Both the position numbers and the translations under genes were made by a program. 64,000 nucleotides of DNA from contig NZ_SOBG01000004.1 in assembly GCF_004365575.1 (NCBI RefSeq), forward strand, positions 62,001 to 126,000, given 5' to 3'. Source of the DNA: Hypnocyclicus thermotrophus (lineage in GTDB: Bacteria > Fusobacteriota > Fusobacteriia > Fusobacteriales > Fusobacteriaceae). The notes under the pieces are model-generated. The model worked only from the letters and a program-made list of their open reading frames with translations, ran no database searches and was not told the DNA's origin. Shown here piece after piece: positions 48,046-56,980 of this stretch (position 1 is the first letter of the stretch; each line of letters begins with the position of its first letter).

Positions 48046-49479
48046 ATGAACAACAATATTTATTCTAATCCATTAGCTGAAAGGTATAGCTCTGAAGAAA
48101 TGTTATACAATTTCTCACCAAACAAAAAATTTTCATCTTGGCGAAAACTTTGGATAGCACTTGCTGAATGTGAAAAAGAACTTGGATTAGATATAAGTGA
48201 TGAACAAATTGAAGAAATGAAAAAATATGTAGATGATATCAATTATGAAGTAGCTCGGGCTAGAGAAAAAGAGGTTAGACATGATGTTATGGCTCATGTT
48301 TTTGCTTTTGGGGAACAAGCAAAAAGTGCAAAACCTATAATTCATCTAGGTGCTACAAGTGCATTTGTTGGTGATAATACTGATCTTATTCAAATAAGAG
48401 ATGGGCTTGAAATTATTAAAAAGAAACTTATTAATGTAATTAATTCTTTAAAAACATTTGCACTTGAATATAAAGATATGCCTACACTAGGATTTACTCA
48501 TTTTCAACCAGCTCAACTTACAACAGTAGGAAAAAGAGCAACTTCATGGCTTCAAAGTTTATTATTAGATTTCGAAGAATTAGAATTTAGACAAAAAACT
48601 TTAAGATTTAGAGGTGTAAAAGGTACTACTGGTACTCAAGCTAGTTATGCAGAGCTTTTCAATCATGATTTTAATAAAGTTAAAAAGCTTGATGAAATGG
48701 TATCAGAAAAACTTGGTTTCGATAAAAGATTTTTAGTAACTGGTCAGACTTATGATAGAAAAATTGATAGTGAAATACTAGCTCTTCTTTCTAATATTGC
48801 ACAATCAGCACATAAATTTACGAATGACCTTAGATTATTACAAAATTTAAAAGAAATAGAAGAACCATTTGAAAAAAATCAAATAGGTTCATCAGCAATG
48901 GCATATAAAAGAAACCCAATGAGAAGTGAAAGAATCTCTGCTTTATCTAAATTTGTAATATCTCTTACAACAAGTCCTGCTATGGTGGCAGCTACTCAAT
49001 GGTTTGAGAGAACTCTTGATGATTCTGCTAATAAAAGACTTGCTATACCTCAAGCATTTTTAGCAATAGATGCTATATTAATAATATGGCAAAATGTATT
49101 AAATGGACTTGTAGTATATCCTAAAATCATCGAAAAAAGAATACAAGAAGAACTTCCATTTATGGCAACAGAATATATTATAATGGAAGGTGTAAAAAAT
49201 GGTGGAGATAGACAAGAGTTACATGAAAGAATAAGAGTTCATTCTATGGAAGCCGGAAAACAAGTTAAAATTTATGGTGCTAAAAATGATTTAATAGAAA
49301 GAATTTTAGAAGATGAATATTTTAATATCGATAAAGAAAGACTTGTGGAAATTCTTGACCCTAAAAATTTTATTGGATTTTCTAGTGAGCAAGTAATTGA
49401 TTTTATTGAAACTGAAATAAATCCAATTATTGAAAAATATAAAGATTATTTAGGAATAGACGCTGAATTAAAAGTATAA
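48046..49479 (+). CDS. purB: Adenylosuccinate lyase
   Basis: 477 aa fumarase/aspartase-superfamily enzyme. It acts twice in purine synthesis, releasing fumarate from SAICAR and adenylosuccinate. Motifs: HLGATSAFVGDNTDLIQ, THFQPAQLTTVGKR and the signature SSAMAYKRNPMRSE near 280-293. It is the longer, eukaryote-like class. AGGAGG precedes the ATG. It is a single gene with its own terminator. Confidence 0.97.
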   Translation: MNNNIYSNPLAERYSSEEMLYNFSPNKKFSSWRKLWIALAECEKELGLDISDEQIEEMKKYVDDINYEVARAREKEVRHDVMAHVFAFGEQAKSAKPIIHLGATSAFVGDNTDLIQIRDGLEIIKKKLINVINSLKTFALEYKDMPTLGFTHFQPAQLTTVGKRATSWLQSLLLDFEELEFRQKTLRFRGVKGTTGTQASYAELFNHDFNKVKKLDEMVSEKLGFDKRFLVTGQTYDRKIDSEILALLSNIAQSAHKFTNDLRLLQNLKEIEEPFEKNQIGSSAMAYKRNPMRSERISALSKFVISLTTSPAMVAATQWFERTLDDSANKRLAIPQAFLAIDAILIIWQNVLNGLVVYPKIIEKRIQEELPFMATEYIIMEGVKNGGDRQELHERIRVHSMEAGKQVKIYGAKNDLIERILEDEYFNIDKERLVEILDPKNFIGFSSEQVIDFIETEINPIIEKYKDYLGIDAELKV

Positions 49480-49483
49480 TTTC

Positions 49484-49507
49484 AAAGCCACAATTTTCTG
49501 TGGCTTT
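49484..49507 (+). terminator. Terminator after purB
   Basis: 9-bp arms AAAGCCACA and TGTGGCTTT, 6-base loop, T tail. Confidence 0.9.
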
Positions 49508-49586
49508 TTAAACTTTAATCAATACGCGTACTTTTCATTTTCTTTTTTATCATTAAAAAAATTCGAGAAATGAAAGGGACAACATT

Positions 49587-50114
49587 ATGTTAGATAAAGA
49601 AAAAAAAAATACTGCACATATGATAACTTTAGTATTATTAGCATTATATTTGACATTAATAGAATCAATTATACCAAAGCCATTTCCTTGGATGAAAATA
49701 GGACTTGCTAATCTTGCAACACTTATTGCATTTGATAAATTTGGTATAAAAATGGGTATAGAAGTATTCTATTTAAGAGTATTTACAGCTAGTTTTATAC
49801 TTGGAACTTTTTTATCACCTGGGTTTATTATTAGTATTACTTCTGGTACATTTAGTTTAATTTCTATGGTAATATTATTTAAATATAAAAAATATTTTTC
49901 AATTATTGCTATTAGTTCAATTGCTGGTATTATTCATAATATAGGACAACTTATAAGCAGTTATTTTATATATTTTAGAGATATTGAGATTTTATATAAA
50001 TATGTTTTATATTTTATTATTATTTTTTTATTTATGGGATTTATTTCTGGGATTATTACTGGATTTATAGCATATAAAGTATTATACAAAAAAAACAGGA
50101 GGTTTTTACATTGA
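49587..50114 (+). CDS. Gx transporter/HepI-family membrane protein
   Basis: 175 aa with five or six transmembrane helices. The family (Hpre_diP_synt_I) is marked by LTLIESIIPKPFPWMKIGLANLATLIA near residues 22-48 and by SSIAGIIHNIGQL. Members resemble the S components of ECF transporters; the heptaprenyl diphosphate synthase label is old. Substrate unknown. The stop overlaps the TTG start of glmM, so the two are coupled. AAAGGGA precedes the ATG. Confidence 0.85.
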   Translation: MLDKEKKNTAHMITLVLLALYLTLIESIIPKPFPWMKIGLANLATLIAFDKFGIKMGIEVFYLRVFTASFILGTFLSPGFIISITSGTFSLISMVILFKYKKYFSIIAISSIAGIIHNIGQLISSYFIYFRDIEILYKYVLYFIIIFLFMGFISGIITGFIAYKVLYKKNRRFLH

Positions 50115-51472
50115 AAAGAAAATATTTTGGAACTGATGGTATTAGAGGTGAAGCAAATAAGGAACTTACAGTTGACATAGCTTTAAGACTCGGGTATGCT
50201 CTCGGGTATCATTTAAAAAATAAAAATCCAAATAAAAAGAAAATAAAATTAGTAATGGGAACTGATACAAGAGTTTCAGGTTATATGTTACGTTCTGCAT
50301 TATTTGCAGGTCTTACAGCTATGGGCATAAATACCGAATTTATAGGAGTTTTACCTACTCCAGGTGTAGCTTATCTTATAAAGAAAAAAGAAGCTGATGG
50401 TGGTATTATGATTTCTGCTTCTCATAACCCTGCAAAAGATAATGGAATAAAAATATTTGGTCCAACTGGTTTTAAATTACCAGATGAAGAAGAATTAGAA
50501 ATAGAAGCATTAATGGATAATATTGAAGAAGTAACTAAACATATAGTTGCTGGTGATAAAGTAGGAAAATTTAAATATTCTGAAGATGATTTCTATTTAT
50601 ATAGAGATTTTTTAGTTAGTACTGTAAAGGATGATTTCTCAGGTCTTAAAATAATTTTAGATGTTGCTAATGGTGCTGCCTATAGAATAGCTCAATCTGT
50701 ATTTTCTAGATTAAATGCTGAATTAGTAGTAATAAATAATATCCCAAATGGAACTAATATAAATGTAAAATGCGGTTCTACTGATCCGTCAATTTTGCAA
50801 AAAGTGGTACTTGGATACCAAGCTGACATAGGATTAGCTTATGATGGAGATGCTGATAGACTTATTGCTGTAGATGAAAAAGGACAAGTTATTGATGGTG
50901 ATAAAATAATAGCTATTTTAGCTAAAGAGATGAAGCGAAAAGGGGAATTAAATAATAATAAAGTAGTCACTACTGTGATGAGTAATATGGGATTTGAAAA
51001 ATATCTTGAAGAAAATGGTATTTCTTTAATTAGAGCAAATGTAGGTGATAGATATGTGCTCGAAAAAATGAAAGCTCAAGGACTAAACTTAGGTGGTGAA
51101 CAATCCGGACATATTATTATGCTTGATTATAACACTACTGGTGATGGTGTTCTTACATCTTTACAACTTGTACAAGCTATAAAAAATTCTGGTAAAAATT
51201 TATCTGAATTAGTAGATAGTATAACTGATTGGCCTCAAGAACTAATAAATGTAACTGTTGAAAAAAGTAAAAAATTAAGTTGGGATAAAAATTCTATAAT
51301 TACAGAATTTATAAAAGAAAAAGAACGATTACTTAATAGTAATGGGAGAATTCTTGTAAGAGCTTCTGGTACTGAACCAAAAATTAGAGTTATGGTAGAA
51401 GGAAAAGATGCTGAATTAGTTAAAACAATAGCTAATGAAATTGTTGCTTTATTAAAAAAAGAACTTTCATAA
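50111..51472 (+). CDS. glmM: Phosphoglucosamine mutase, TTG start
   Basis: 453 aa. It converts glucosamine-6-P to glucosamine-1-P for UDP-GlcNAc and cell-wall synthesis. Motifs: YFGTDGIRGEAN, the phosphoserine loop SASHNPAKDNG with Ser104, metal-binding DGDADRL and phosphate-binding RASGTEPKIRVMVE. The TTG start follows AGGAGG by eight bases and overlaps the previous stop codon. Confidence 0.98.
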   Translation: MKRKYFGTDGIRGEANKELTVDIALRLGYALGYHLKNKNPNKKKIKLVMGTDTRVSGYMLRSALFAGLTAMGINTEFIGVLPTPGVAYLIKKKEADGGIMISASHNPAKDNGIKIFGPTGFKLPDEEELEIEALMDNIEEVTKHIVAGDKVGKFKYSEDDFYLYRDFLVSTVKDDFSGLKIILDVANGAAYRIAQSVFSRLNAELVVINNIPNGTNINVKCGSTDPSILQKVVLGYQADIGLAYDGDADRLIAVDEKGQVIDGDKIIAILAKEMKRKGELNNNKVVTTVMSNMGFEKYLEENGISLIRANVGDRYVLEKMKAQGLNLGGEQSGHIIMLDYNTTGDGVLTSLQLVQAIKNSGKNLSELVDSITDWPQELINVTVEKSKKLSWDKNSIITEFIKEKERLLNSNGRILVRASGTEPKIRVMVEGKDAELVKTIANEIVALLKKELS

Positions 51473-51473
51473 T

Positions 51474-51502
51474 AAAAACTCAGTGAACATCACTGAGTTT
51501 TT
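51474..51502 (+). terminator. Terminator after glmM
   Basis: 13-bp arms AAAAACTCAGTGA and TCACTGAGTTTTT with a 3-base loop. Confidence 0.92.
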
Positions 51503-51656
51503 ATATTTTACATATATTTTTATCCCTGTCTATATTTTTTGCTTTATATAGTTTTTTATGCTAATATCATTAATTCATCAACTTTTAATTTTTCTGATAA
51601 ATTAATTCTTATACTAGTTATAATAGATAATACTTTATTATTTAATTTAATAATTA

Positions 51657-52004
51657 TTATATTTTTTTTACCACTGAAGATTTCAATTTCATAGCACCCA
51701 TTCCATCTATTTTACAACTAATATCATGGCCATCTGCTGCATCAACAATAAGTCTAATGTTTTTTGCTTTTGTTCCTATTTTTATTACTGACGAACTTCC
51801 ATTAACTTTTAAGTCTTTTATTACAGCTACTGTATCTCCGTCTTTAAGTATATTTCCATTTGAATCTTTTATTGTATTTTCCTCTTCTACTTTTTCTTCT
51901 TCTGGTATCCATTCATATGAACACATTGGACATACTAACATCATTCCATCTTCATATGTATATTCAGAATTACATTTTGGACAATTTGGTAAATTATTTT
52001 CCAT
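51657..52004 (-). CDS. PhnA/YjdM-family zinc-ribbon protein
   Basis: 115 aa. An N-terminal zinc ribbon ([13 protein letters not shown], then CPMCSYEW) precedes the PhnA domain ([31 protein letters not shown], with KGTK-like turns). It was named for alkylphosphonate use, but the actual role is uncertain. AAAGGAG precedes the ATG. It is monocistronic, convergent with glmM. Confidence 0.92.
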   Translation of the reverse strand: MENNLPNCPKCNSEYTYEDGMMLVCPMCSYEWIPEEEKVEEENTIKDSNGNILKDGDTVAVIKDLKVNGSSSVIKIGTKAKNIRLIVDAADGHDISCKIDGMGAMKLKSSVVKKI

Positions 52005-52240
52005 ATCTATACTCCTTTAAAAAATTATTTGATTTTTTAAAATAAAAACAATATATTATATCATGATAATAGTAAAATTTAAAGTCTTATTTTTTTACTA
52101 ACTTATAAACTTTATCCTAATTTTAAAACTATTTTTTTTTATATTTTAAAAAGATTTTACAAATTTTATTATTCTTATTAATAAATCTTTATAGAAAAAA
52201 ATAATGAGAATTAATTATATAGCTCTTATCTATAATAATA
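52005..52240. other. Intergenic region, nothing firm
   Basis: Very AT-rich, between a TetM-like gene's end and the PhnA gene's start. It should hold the phnA promoter and a terminator for the upstream minus-strand gene, but I see only a weak dyad near 52200-52245. Confidence 0.5.
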
Positions 52241-54193
52241 TTATTTACAATGCATTTTTTCATCAGCTTCATACCAAGGAACTATATATCCTTTTCCTTT
52301 GCTACAAAATACTGATGATGATGTATACTCAAGATCACTATCTTTATTATAAGAAATTTTTTTTATTATTTCTTTTTGATTTATACATTTATCATAACCA
52401 TAAAATCTTAAATCTATACTTGCTTTTCCTCCTGTTATATTTATAAGTTCTTTTGAATAGCCCATAAAACTTGATACCGGTGCTTTTCCATTAATTATAA
52501 CTTTCTTATTTGATATTTCAGGTACTTCAAAACTTCCATTTAATTTTTGTATATCAGTAATTATTTTCCCTATAAAATCAATGTCTGTTTTTATTTTAAA
52601 TTCATAAAATGGCTCCAATAAAATATTATCTGCTTTTTCAAGTCCTTGTCTCAAAGCTCTATAAGTAGCTTCTCTAAAATCTCCACCTTCTGTATGTTTT
52701 TCATGACTTCTGCCTTTAATTAAAGTTATTTTAATATCAGTAATAGGACTTGCTGTAAGTATTCCTCTATGTTCTCTTTCAAATATATGTTGTTTTACTA
52801 AATTTTGATATCCTATTGGAAAATTATCACTAATACATAAATTTTTAAATTGTATTCCGCTTCCTCTGGGCAAGGGTTCTAATCTGAGATGTACTTCTGC
52901 ATAATGACGAAGAGGTTCAAAATGTCCTTTTCCTACTACAGTATTATTTATAGTTTCTTTATACAAAATTCCTGGTTTTTCAAAACTTATATCAATATTA
53001 AATCTATCTTTTATAATATCTTTTAATACTTCTAATTGTATTATTCCCATTACACTTAAATTTAACTCTTTTAAATTTTCATTCCAATTAATCTCTAAAG
53101 TAGTATCTTCTTCTGCTAATATTTTAAATATTTTTATTATTTCATAACTATCATTATTATTAAATATAACTTTTGATTTTAAAGTTGGTTTTATATTATA
53201 TTCTTTTTTATGCTCTATTCCTATACCCATTCCTATAAAACTATTAGCAATCCCCACTATTCCTACTATTTCTCCAGCTTTTGCTTCTTTAGCATTCGTA
53301 TAATTTTTTCCATTATATATTCTTATTTCATCTATTTTTTCAATAATTTTTTTATTGAAATTATTTTTATCAAAAATTTCTATTTCCTGTTTTAACTTTA
53401 TTTTTCCTGAATAAATCTTAATAAAACTTACTCTATTTCCATTTTTATCATACCTTATTTTAAATACTCTTGCTTTTAAATCTTCATTTTCAATATATTT
53501 TGTTGTAGTTAAAATATCTATACTCTCTAAAAATTCTTTTATTCCTTTATTTAATAAAGCTGATCCCATAAAAACTGGAAATAATAACATATCTTTCATT
53601 AAAATTTGTATGTGTTTTATCCATAAATTTTTATTATAACCATTTTCTAAATAATAATCTAATAATTCATAATCTATATCTGCAATATTTTCTGCTGTTT
53701 CTAAATCTAATTCTTTATTTATACTCTTTTTTATTAATACAATATCTTTTGTTAAATTTTCTTTTATTTCATTTAAAATATTTGATATATTTATTCCATT
53801 TCTGTCAATTTTATTAATAAAAAAAAATATTGGTATATTATGCTCATAAAGTAATTTCCATACTGTTTCTGTATGTCCTTGTATTCCTTCTAAAGCACTT
53901 ATTACTATAATTGCATAATCTAAAATTTCAATATTTCTCTCCATTTCCTGTGAAAAATCTATATGTCCCGGAGTATCAATCAAAAAATATTTATTATTAT
54001 TATACTCGAAATATGCTTGTTCTGAAAAAATAGTAATTCCTCTTTCTTTTTCTATTTTATGAGTATCTAAATAAGTGTTTTTACTTTCTATTCTTCCTCT
54101 ACTTTTTATTATATTTGTGTGATAAAGTATTGTCTCTGCTAAAGTAGTTTTACCCGCATCTACATGAGCAAATATCCCTATTACTTTATTCAA
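52241..54193 (-). CDS. TetM-like ribosomal-protection family GTPase
   Basis: 650 aa EF-G-like protein. G motifs AHVDAGKTTL, DTPGHIDF and NKID are near the start, followed by domain II, the LEPLPRGSGIQF segment of domain IV and a C-terminal EF-G-like domain. It resembles Tet(M)-type proteins throughout but is clearly divergent, for example in ESKNTYLDTHKIEKERGITIF, so resistance cannot be assumed. It may be a housekeeping ribosome factor. GGAGG precedes the ATG. No mobile element flanks it and its base composition matches its neighbours, so it looks resident. Confidence 0.85.
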   Translation of the reverse strand: MNKVIGIFAHVDAGKTTLAETILYHTNIIKSRGRIESKNTYLDTHKIEKERGITIFSEQAYFEYNNNKYFLIDTPGHIDFSQEMERNIEILDYAIIVISALEGIQGHTETVWKLLYEHNIPIFFFINKIDRNGINISNILNEIKENLTKDIVLIKKSINKELDLETAENIADIDYELLDYYLENGYNKNLWIKHIQILMKDMLLFPVFMGSALLNKGIKEFLESIDILTTTKYIENEDLKARVFKIRYDKNGNRVSFIKIYSGKIKLKQEIEIFDKNNFNKKIIEKIDEIRIYNGKNYTNAKEAKAGEIVGIVGIANSFIGMGIGIEHKKEYNIKPTLKSKVIFNNNDSYEIIKIFKILAEEDTTLEINWNENLKELNLSVMGIIQLEVLKDIIKDRFNIDISFEKPGILYKETINNTVVGKGHFEPLRHYAEVHLRLEPLPRGSGIQFKNLCISDNFPIGYQNLVKQHIFEREHRGILTASPITDIKITLIKGRSHEKHTEGGDFREATYRALRQGLEKADNILLEPFYEFKIKTDIDFIGKIITDIQKLNGSFEVPEISNKKVIINGKAPVSSFMGYSKELINITGGKASIDLRFYGYDKCINQKEIIKKISYNKDSDLEYTSSSVFCSKGKGYIVPWYEADEKMHCK

Positions 54194-54300
54194 TTTATTT
54201 CCTCCTAATTTTATTATAACTTATTATAAAATTTAAAGCTTAATTTATATTATTATAATTTTATTTTTATTATATCATATAAATATATTCTTCTCTATGA

Positions 54301-54306
54301 TATAAT
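54301..54306 (+). promoter_or_regulatory. Extended -10 of yaaA
   Basis: TGATATAAT, an extended -10 with no good -35, about 95 bases before the ATG. Confidence 0.4.
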
Positions 54307-54401
54307 ATTTGAGATCATTATGAAAATAGTTATTCTTATAGTAGTAAAAAAATATAAAAATTATTGAGTAAATAATTAAACTTATTCTGAGGTGATAAAA
54401 A

Positions 54402-55136
54402 ATGTTTATAATATTCTCTCCTAGTAAAGGAATGAATTTTAATAATAAAACTATATATGATGAAAAAAACAAATATATTTTTCAAAAAAAATACGAAGAA
54501 ATATATAACAAGCTAAAAGAATATAAAAAAGTAGATATTGCAAATATTATGAAAATTAAAAATCAAATACTTGAAAATGTATACAATAGTCTTCATAAAA
54601 ATACTACAAATAATTATTTCCCCGCAATACTTGCATATAATGGAATAGCCTATAAAAATCTTGATATAAAGTCATATGATGATACTATGATCTATTATCT
54701 AAATCAGCATTTACTTATATTATCAGCCCTATATGGAATAAATAAACCTTATGATTTAATATCATATTACAGGCTAGACATGACTATGAAAATATTTGAA
54801 AATATGAGCCTTTATAAATTTTGGAAAGATGATATAAATAAATATATCGAAATAAATTCTACTGATGATATTATCATTAATCTTGCTTCAAAAGAGTTTT
54901 CAAAACTAATTAATAGAAAAAAATATAAGGTTATTGATATTGAATTTAAAGAATTATCAAATGGTAAATTAAAATCAATAGCTACAAATTCTAAAAAAAT
55001 GCGTGGTACTATGCTAGATTTCATGATAAAAAATAAAATAAAGAATCATGTTTTATTGAAAGAATTTAATATAAATGGATACAGTTTTTCTTATGAAAAT
55101 TCAAAAGAAAATGTTTATATTTTTATTAAAAATTAA
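54402..55136 (+). CDS. yaaA: YaaA/UPF0246 peroxide-stress protein
   Basis: 244 aa. The family pattern is seen: IIFSPSKGMNF at the start, PAILAYNGIAYKNLD, HLLILSALYGINKPYDLISYYRLDM and NLASKEFSKLI, then TNSKKMRGTMLDFMIK. In E. coli YaaA binds DNA and lowers free iron under peroxide stress. GAGGTG precedes the ATG. It converges with tmRNA. Confidence 0.92.
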   Translation: MFIIFSPSKGMNFNNKTIYDEKNKYIFQKKYEEIYNKLKEYKKVDIANIMKIKNQILENVYNSLHKNTTNNYFPAILAYNGIAYKNLDIKSYDDTMIYYLNQHLLILSALYGINKPYDLISYYRLDMTMKIFENMSLYKFWKDDINKYIEINSTDDIIINLASKEFSKLINRKKYKVIDIEFKELSNGKLKSIATNSKKMRGTMLDFMIKNKIKNHVLLKEFNINGYSFSYENSKENVYIFIKN

Positions 55137-55161
55137 AATTTATAATTATTTTTTATAATAA

Positions 55162-55192
55162 AAAAGAGATTGATTAGTAATCAATCTCTTTT
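55162..55192. terminator. Bidirectional terminator, yaaA and tmRNA
   Basis: 14-bp arms AAAAGAGATTGATT and AATCAATCTCTTTT around AGT. It terminates yaaA on the plus strand and tmRNA on the minus strand. Confidence 0.9.
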
Positions 55193-55220
55193 ATCTATAT
55201 AGTAAACTATTTATTATTTT

Positions 55221-55572
55221 TGGTGGAAGTGACGGGAATCGAACCCGTGTCCAAGAATAGAGACGCTATAAGCTTCTACAAGCTTAGTCTACATTTAAAT
55301 TTAATATGTTAACTTCCTGTAGACAAGGATATTAACATACGAGCTTATAAAATTGTCCTAAATATAACTAAGCGAATTATATTTAGTAAGCCGAAATCAT
55401 TTGATACTCTATAATCTCGTATCGGCATAGAGAAAATAGAGCAAGCTGCGTAAATTAGGCAGCTAAAGCGTAATTTTCGTTTCCATGTAAAAACATGTGT
55501 TGATTTTTCACAGGAATCACCCTGACTTGCTACTTATAGTTCCCGTATTCCTGTCGAAACCTTGACACTCCC
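55221..55572 (-). ncRNA. ssrA: Transfer-messenger RNA (tmRNA)
   Basis: 352 nt. The 5' end GGGAGTG pairs with CACTTCC before the encoded 3' CCA, and the 5' region has TCAAGGTTTCGACAGG. The T-arm reads GGGTTCGATTCCC. The tag frame at 55455-55484 reads GGA AAC GAA AAT TAC GCT TTA GCT GCC TAA, giving GNENYALAA. Pseudoknot-forming segments follow. It frees stalled ribosomes with SmpB, whose gene lies just upstream. Confidence 0.98.
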
Positions 55573-55581
55573 ATAGGTATT

Positions 55582-55587
55582 ATTATA
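55582..55587 (-). promoter_or_regulatory. Possible -10 of tmRNA
   Basis: Minus-strand TATAAT nine bases before the mature 5' end; the -35 is weak. tmRNA may also be read through from smpB. Confidence 0.4.
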
Positions 55588-55614
55588 TCTAAGGATATAA
55601 TATATAATTTTATT

Positions 55615-56064
55615 TTAATATCTATTTATAGATTTCATTGCTTTATCCATTTCTCTTTTTTGAGTTCTTTTAGCTTCTGTTTCACGTTTATCATAATTTT
55701 TCTTACCACGTGCTAAAGCTATTTCTATTTTTACTAAGCCTTTTTTTATATATACTGTAAGTGGCACTATTGTATAACCTTTTTGAGATACTTTTTCATA
55801 TAATTTTCTTATCTCTTTTCTATGTAAAAGAAGTTTTCTTACTCTTAATTGATCTGGAGTATATATACTACTTTGTTCATATGGAGTAACATTCATTCCC
55901 ATTATAAATACTTCATCTTTTATTATACGTATAAATGCTTCTTTTATACTTGCCTTACCTAATTTTATAGATTTTACTTCACTACCTTTTAATTCAATTC
56001 CAGCTTCATATTTTTCTTCTATAAAATAGTCATAATAAGCTTTTTTATTCTTTGCTACGACCAT
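55615..56064 (-). CDS. smpB: SsrA-binding protein SmpB
   Basis: 149 aa. Motifs: NKKAYYDYFIEEKYEAGIELKGSEVKSI, MGMNVTPYEQSS, LLLHRKEI, GLVKIEIALARGKKNYDKRE. It brings tmRNA to stalled ribosomes. I choose the ATG at 56064, well spaced from AAGGGAG, over a GTG three codons upstream. Its promoter is clear. It precedes ssrA in the same direction. Confidence 0.97.
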   Translation of the reverse strand: MVVAKNKKAYYDYFIEEKYEAGIELKGSEVKSIKLGKASIKEAFIRIIKDEVFIMGMNVTPYEQSSIYTPDQLRVRKLLLHRKEIRKLYEKVSQKGYTIVPLTVYIKKGLVKIEIALARGKKNYDKRETEAKRTQKREMDKAMKSINRY

Positions 56065-56093
56065 AGATACCACTCCCTTATACTCATTTAATT

Positions 56094-56122
56094 ATTATAT
56101 CTATTATTTCAAAAAAAATCAA
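56094..56122 (-). promoter_or_regulatory. smpB promoter
   Basis: Minus-strand TTGATT (56117-56122) and TATAAT (56094-56099) with a 17-base spacer. Confidence 0.75.
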
Positions 56123-56273
56123 GTTTTTTTTAATATAATTGATATATTAATTTTTTAATGTATAATGTTAATAAAGTTTAAATAATGTTAAAGGTTTTTT
56201 CTAAAATTTATAGTATAATATATTAGAAATAGACTTAATATATTTTTGTCAGCTACATAGGTGGGGAGGATCA

Positions 56274-56873
56274 ATGGAATTAAAACAATATGAAGAAAAA
56301 ATAATATTAGAATATTTTAATAATGATGATAATCATCAATATATACATGCTATTGAAGTTATGAATATGGCACTTGACATTAATAAATTAATTAATTTAG
56401 GTCTTAATAAATCTAATATTATTATTGCATCTATAACTCATGATGCTTTTAAATATAAAGGAAATAAAGAACATCCAAATTATGCATATAAATTTATTTT
56501 GGATAATGCAGCGCTTATAAAAAAAGAATACAAAATAAAAGACACAGACATCAATATGATTGCAATGGCTTGCTTACAACATCATTCTTATTATATTCAA
56601 AACTTTAATTCTCCTTTAGCTGAACTCATTAATTTAGCTAATAGAATTGTTAATAAACATTTTGATTCTGTATTAATGAAGCTTTATAACATTGCTTCTA
56701 AAGAAAAATGTTTAATCTTTTATGAAGCAATATTTGATGTATATAGAGAAGCTGATTTTTTATTTTTTCAATCTCAAGATTTATATCCAGAAATATTTAA
56801 AGCATACAATTCAACTCCTAAGAAATTTATCATTGAATTTTTAATAAATTATTTCAAAACCAATCTTCTTTGA
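56274..56873 (+). CDS. HD-domain phosphohydrolase-like protein
   Basis: 199 aa. HD-type ligands are seen: H in QYIHAIEVMNMA, the pair in ASITHDAFK, and HH in ACLQHHSYY, with D in FDVYREADFL. The substrate is unknown; it is not the YqeK type. GGGGAGG precedes the ATG. It is a single gene with a TATAAT near 56214. Confidence 0.78.
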   Translation: MELKQYEEKIILEYFNNDDNHQYIHAIEVMNMALDINKLINLGLNKSNIIIASITHDAFKYKGNKEHPNYAYKFILDNAALIKKEYKIKDTDINMIAMACLQHHSYYIQNFNSPLAELINLANRIVNKHFDSVLMKLYNIASKEKCLIFYEAIFDVYREADFLFFQSQDLYPEIFKAYNSTPKKFIIEFLINYFKTNLL

Positions 56874-56880
56874 TTTTTTA

Positions 56881-56909
56881 TTGTAGAAATAAAGAAACTA
56901 TGATATAAT
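56881..56909 (+). promoter_or_regulatory. Promoter of MnmA/ThiI-like gene
   Basis: TTGTAG (56881-56886) and extended TGATATAAT (TATAAT at 56904-56909), 17-base spacer. A 70-base leader follows with two GATAG copies competing for one CTATC. Confidence 0.75.
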
Positions 56910-56980
56910 TTCTTCTTGCAAGGGATAGCTATCAATTAAGATAGATGTGCCTTACCATAAATTGAAAGGAGAATATATCT

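Noticed and set aside
52241-54193. Acquired tetracycline-resistance gene
   Set aside because: Similarity is at family level only; no transposon or conjugative genes flank it and base composition matches its neighbours.
54275-54472. Small minus-strand membrane-protein frame upstream of the TetM-like gene
   Set aside because: It lies in an AT-rich divergent promoter region, overlaps the start of yaaA, and has no convincing ribosome site.
55225-55260. tRNA-like T-arm as a separate tRNA gene
   Set aside because: The flanking sequence is the tmRNA 3' end; the matching 5' half lies at 55540-55572.
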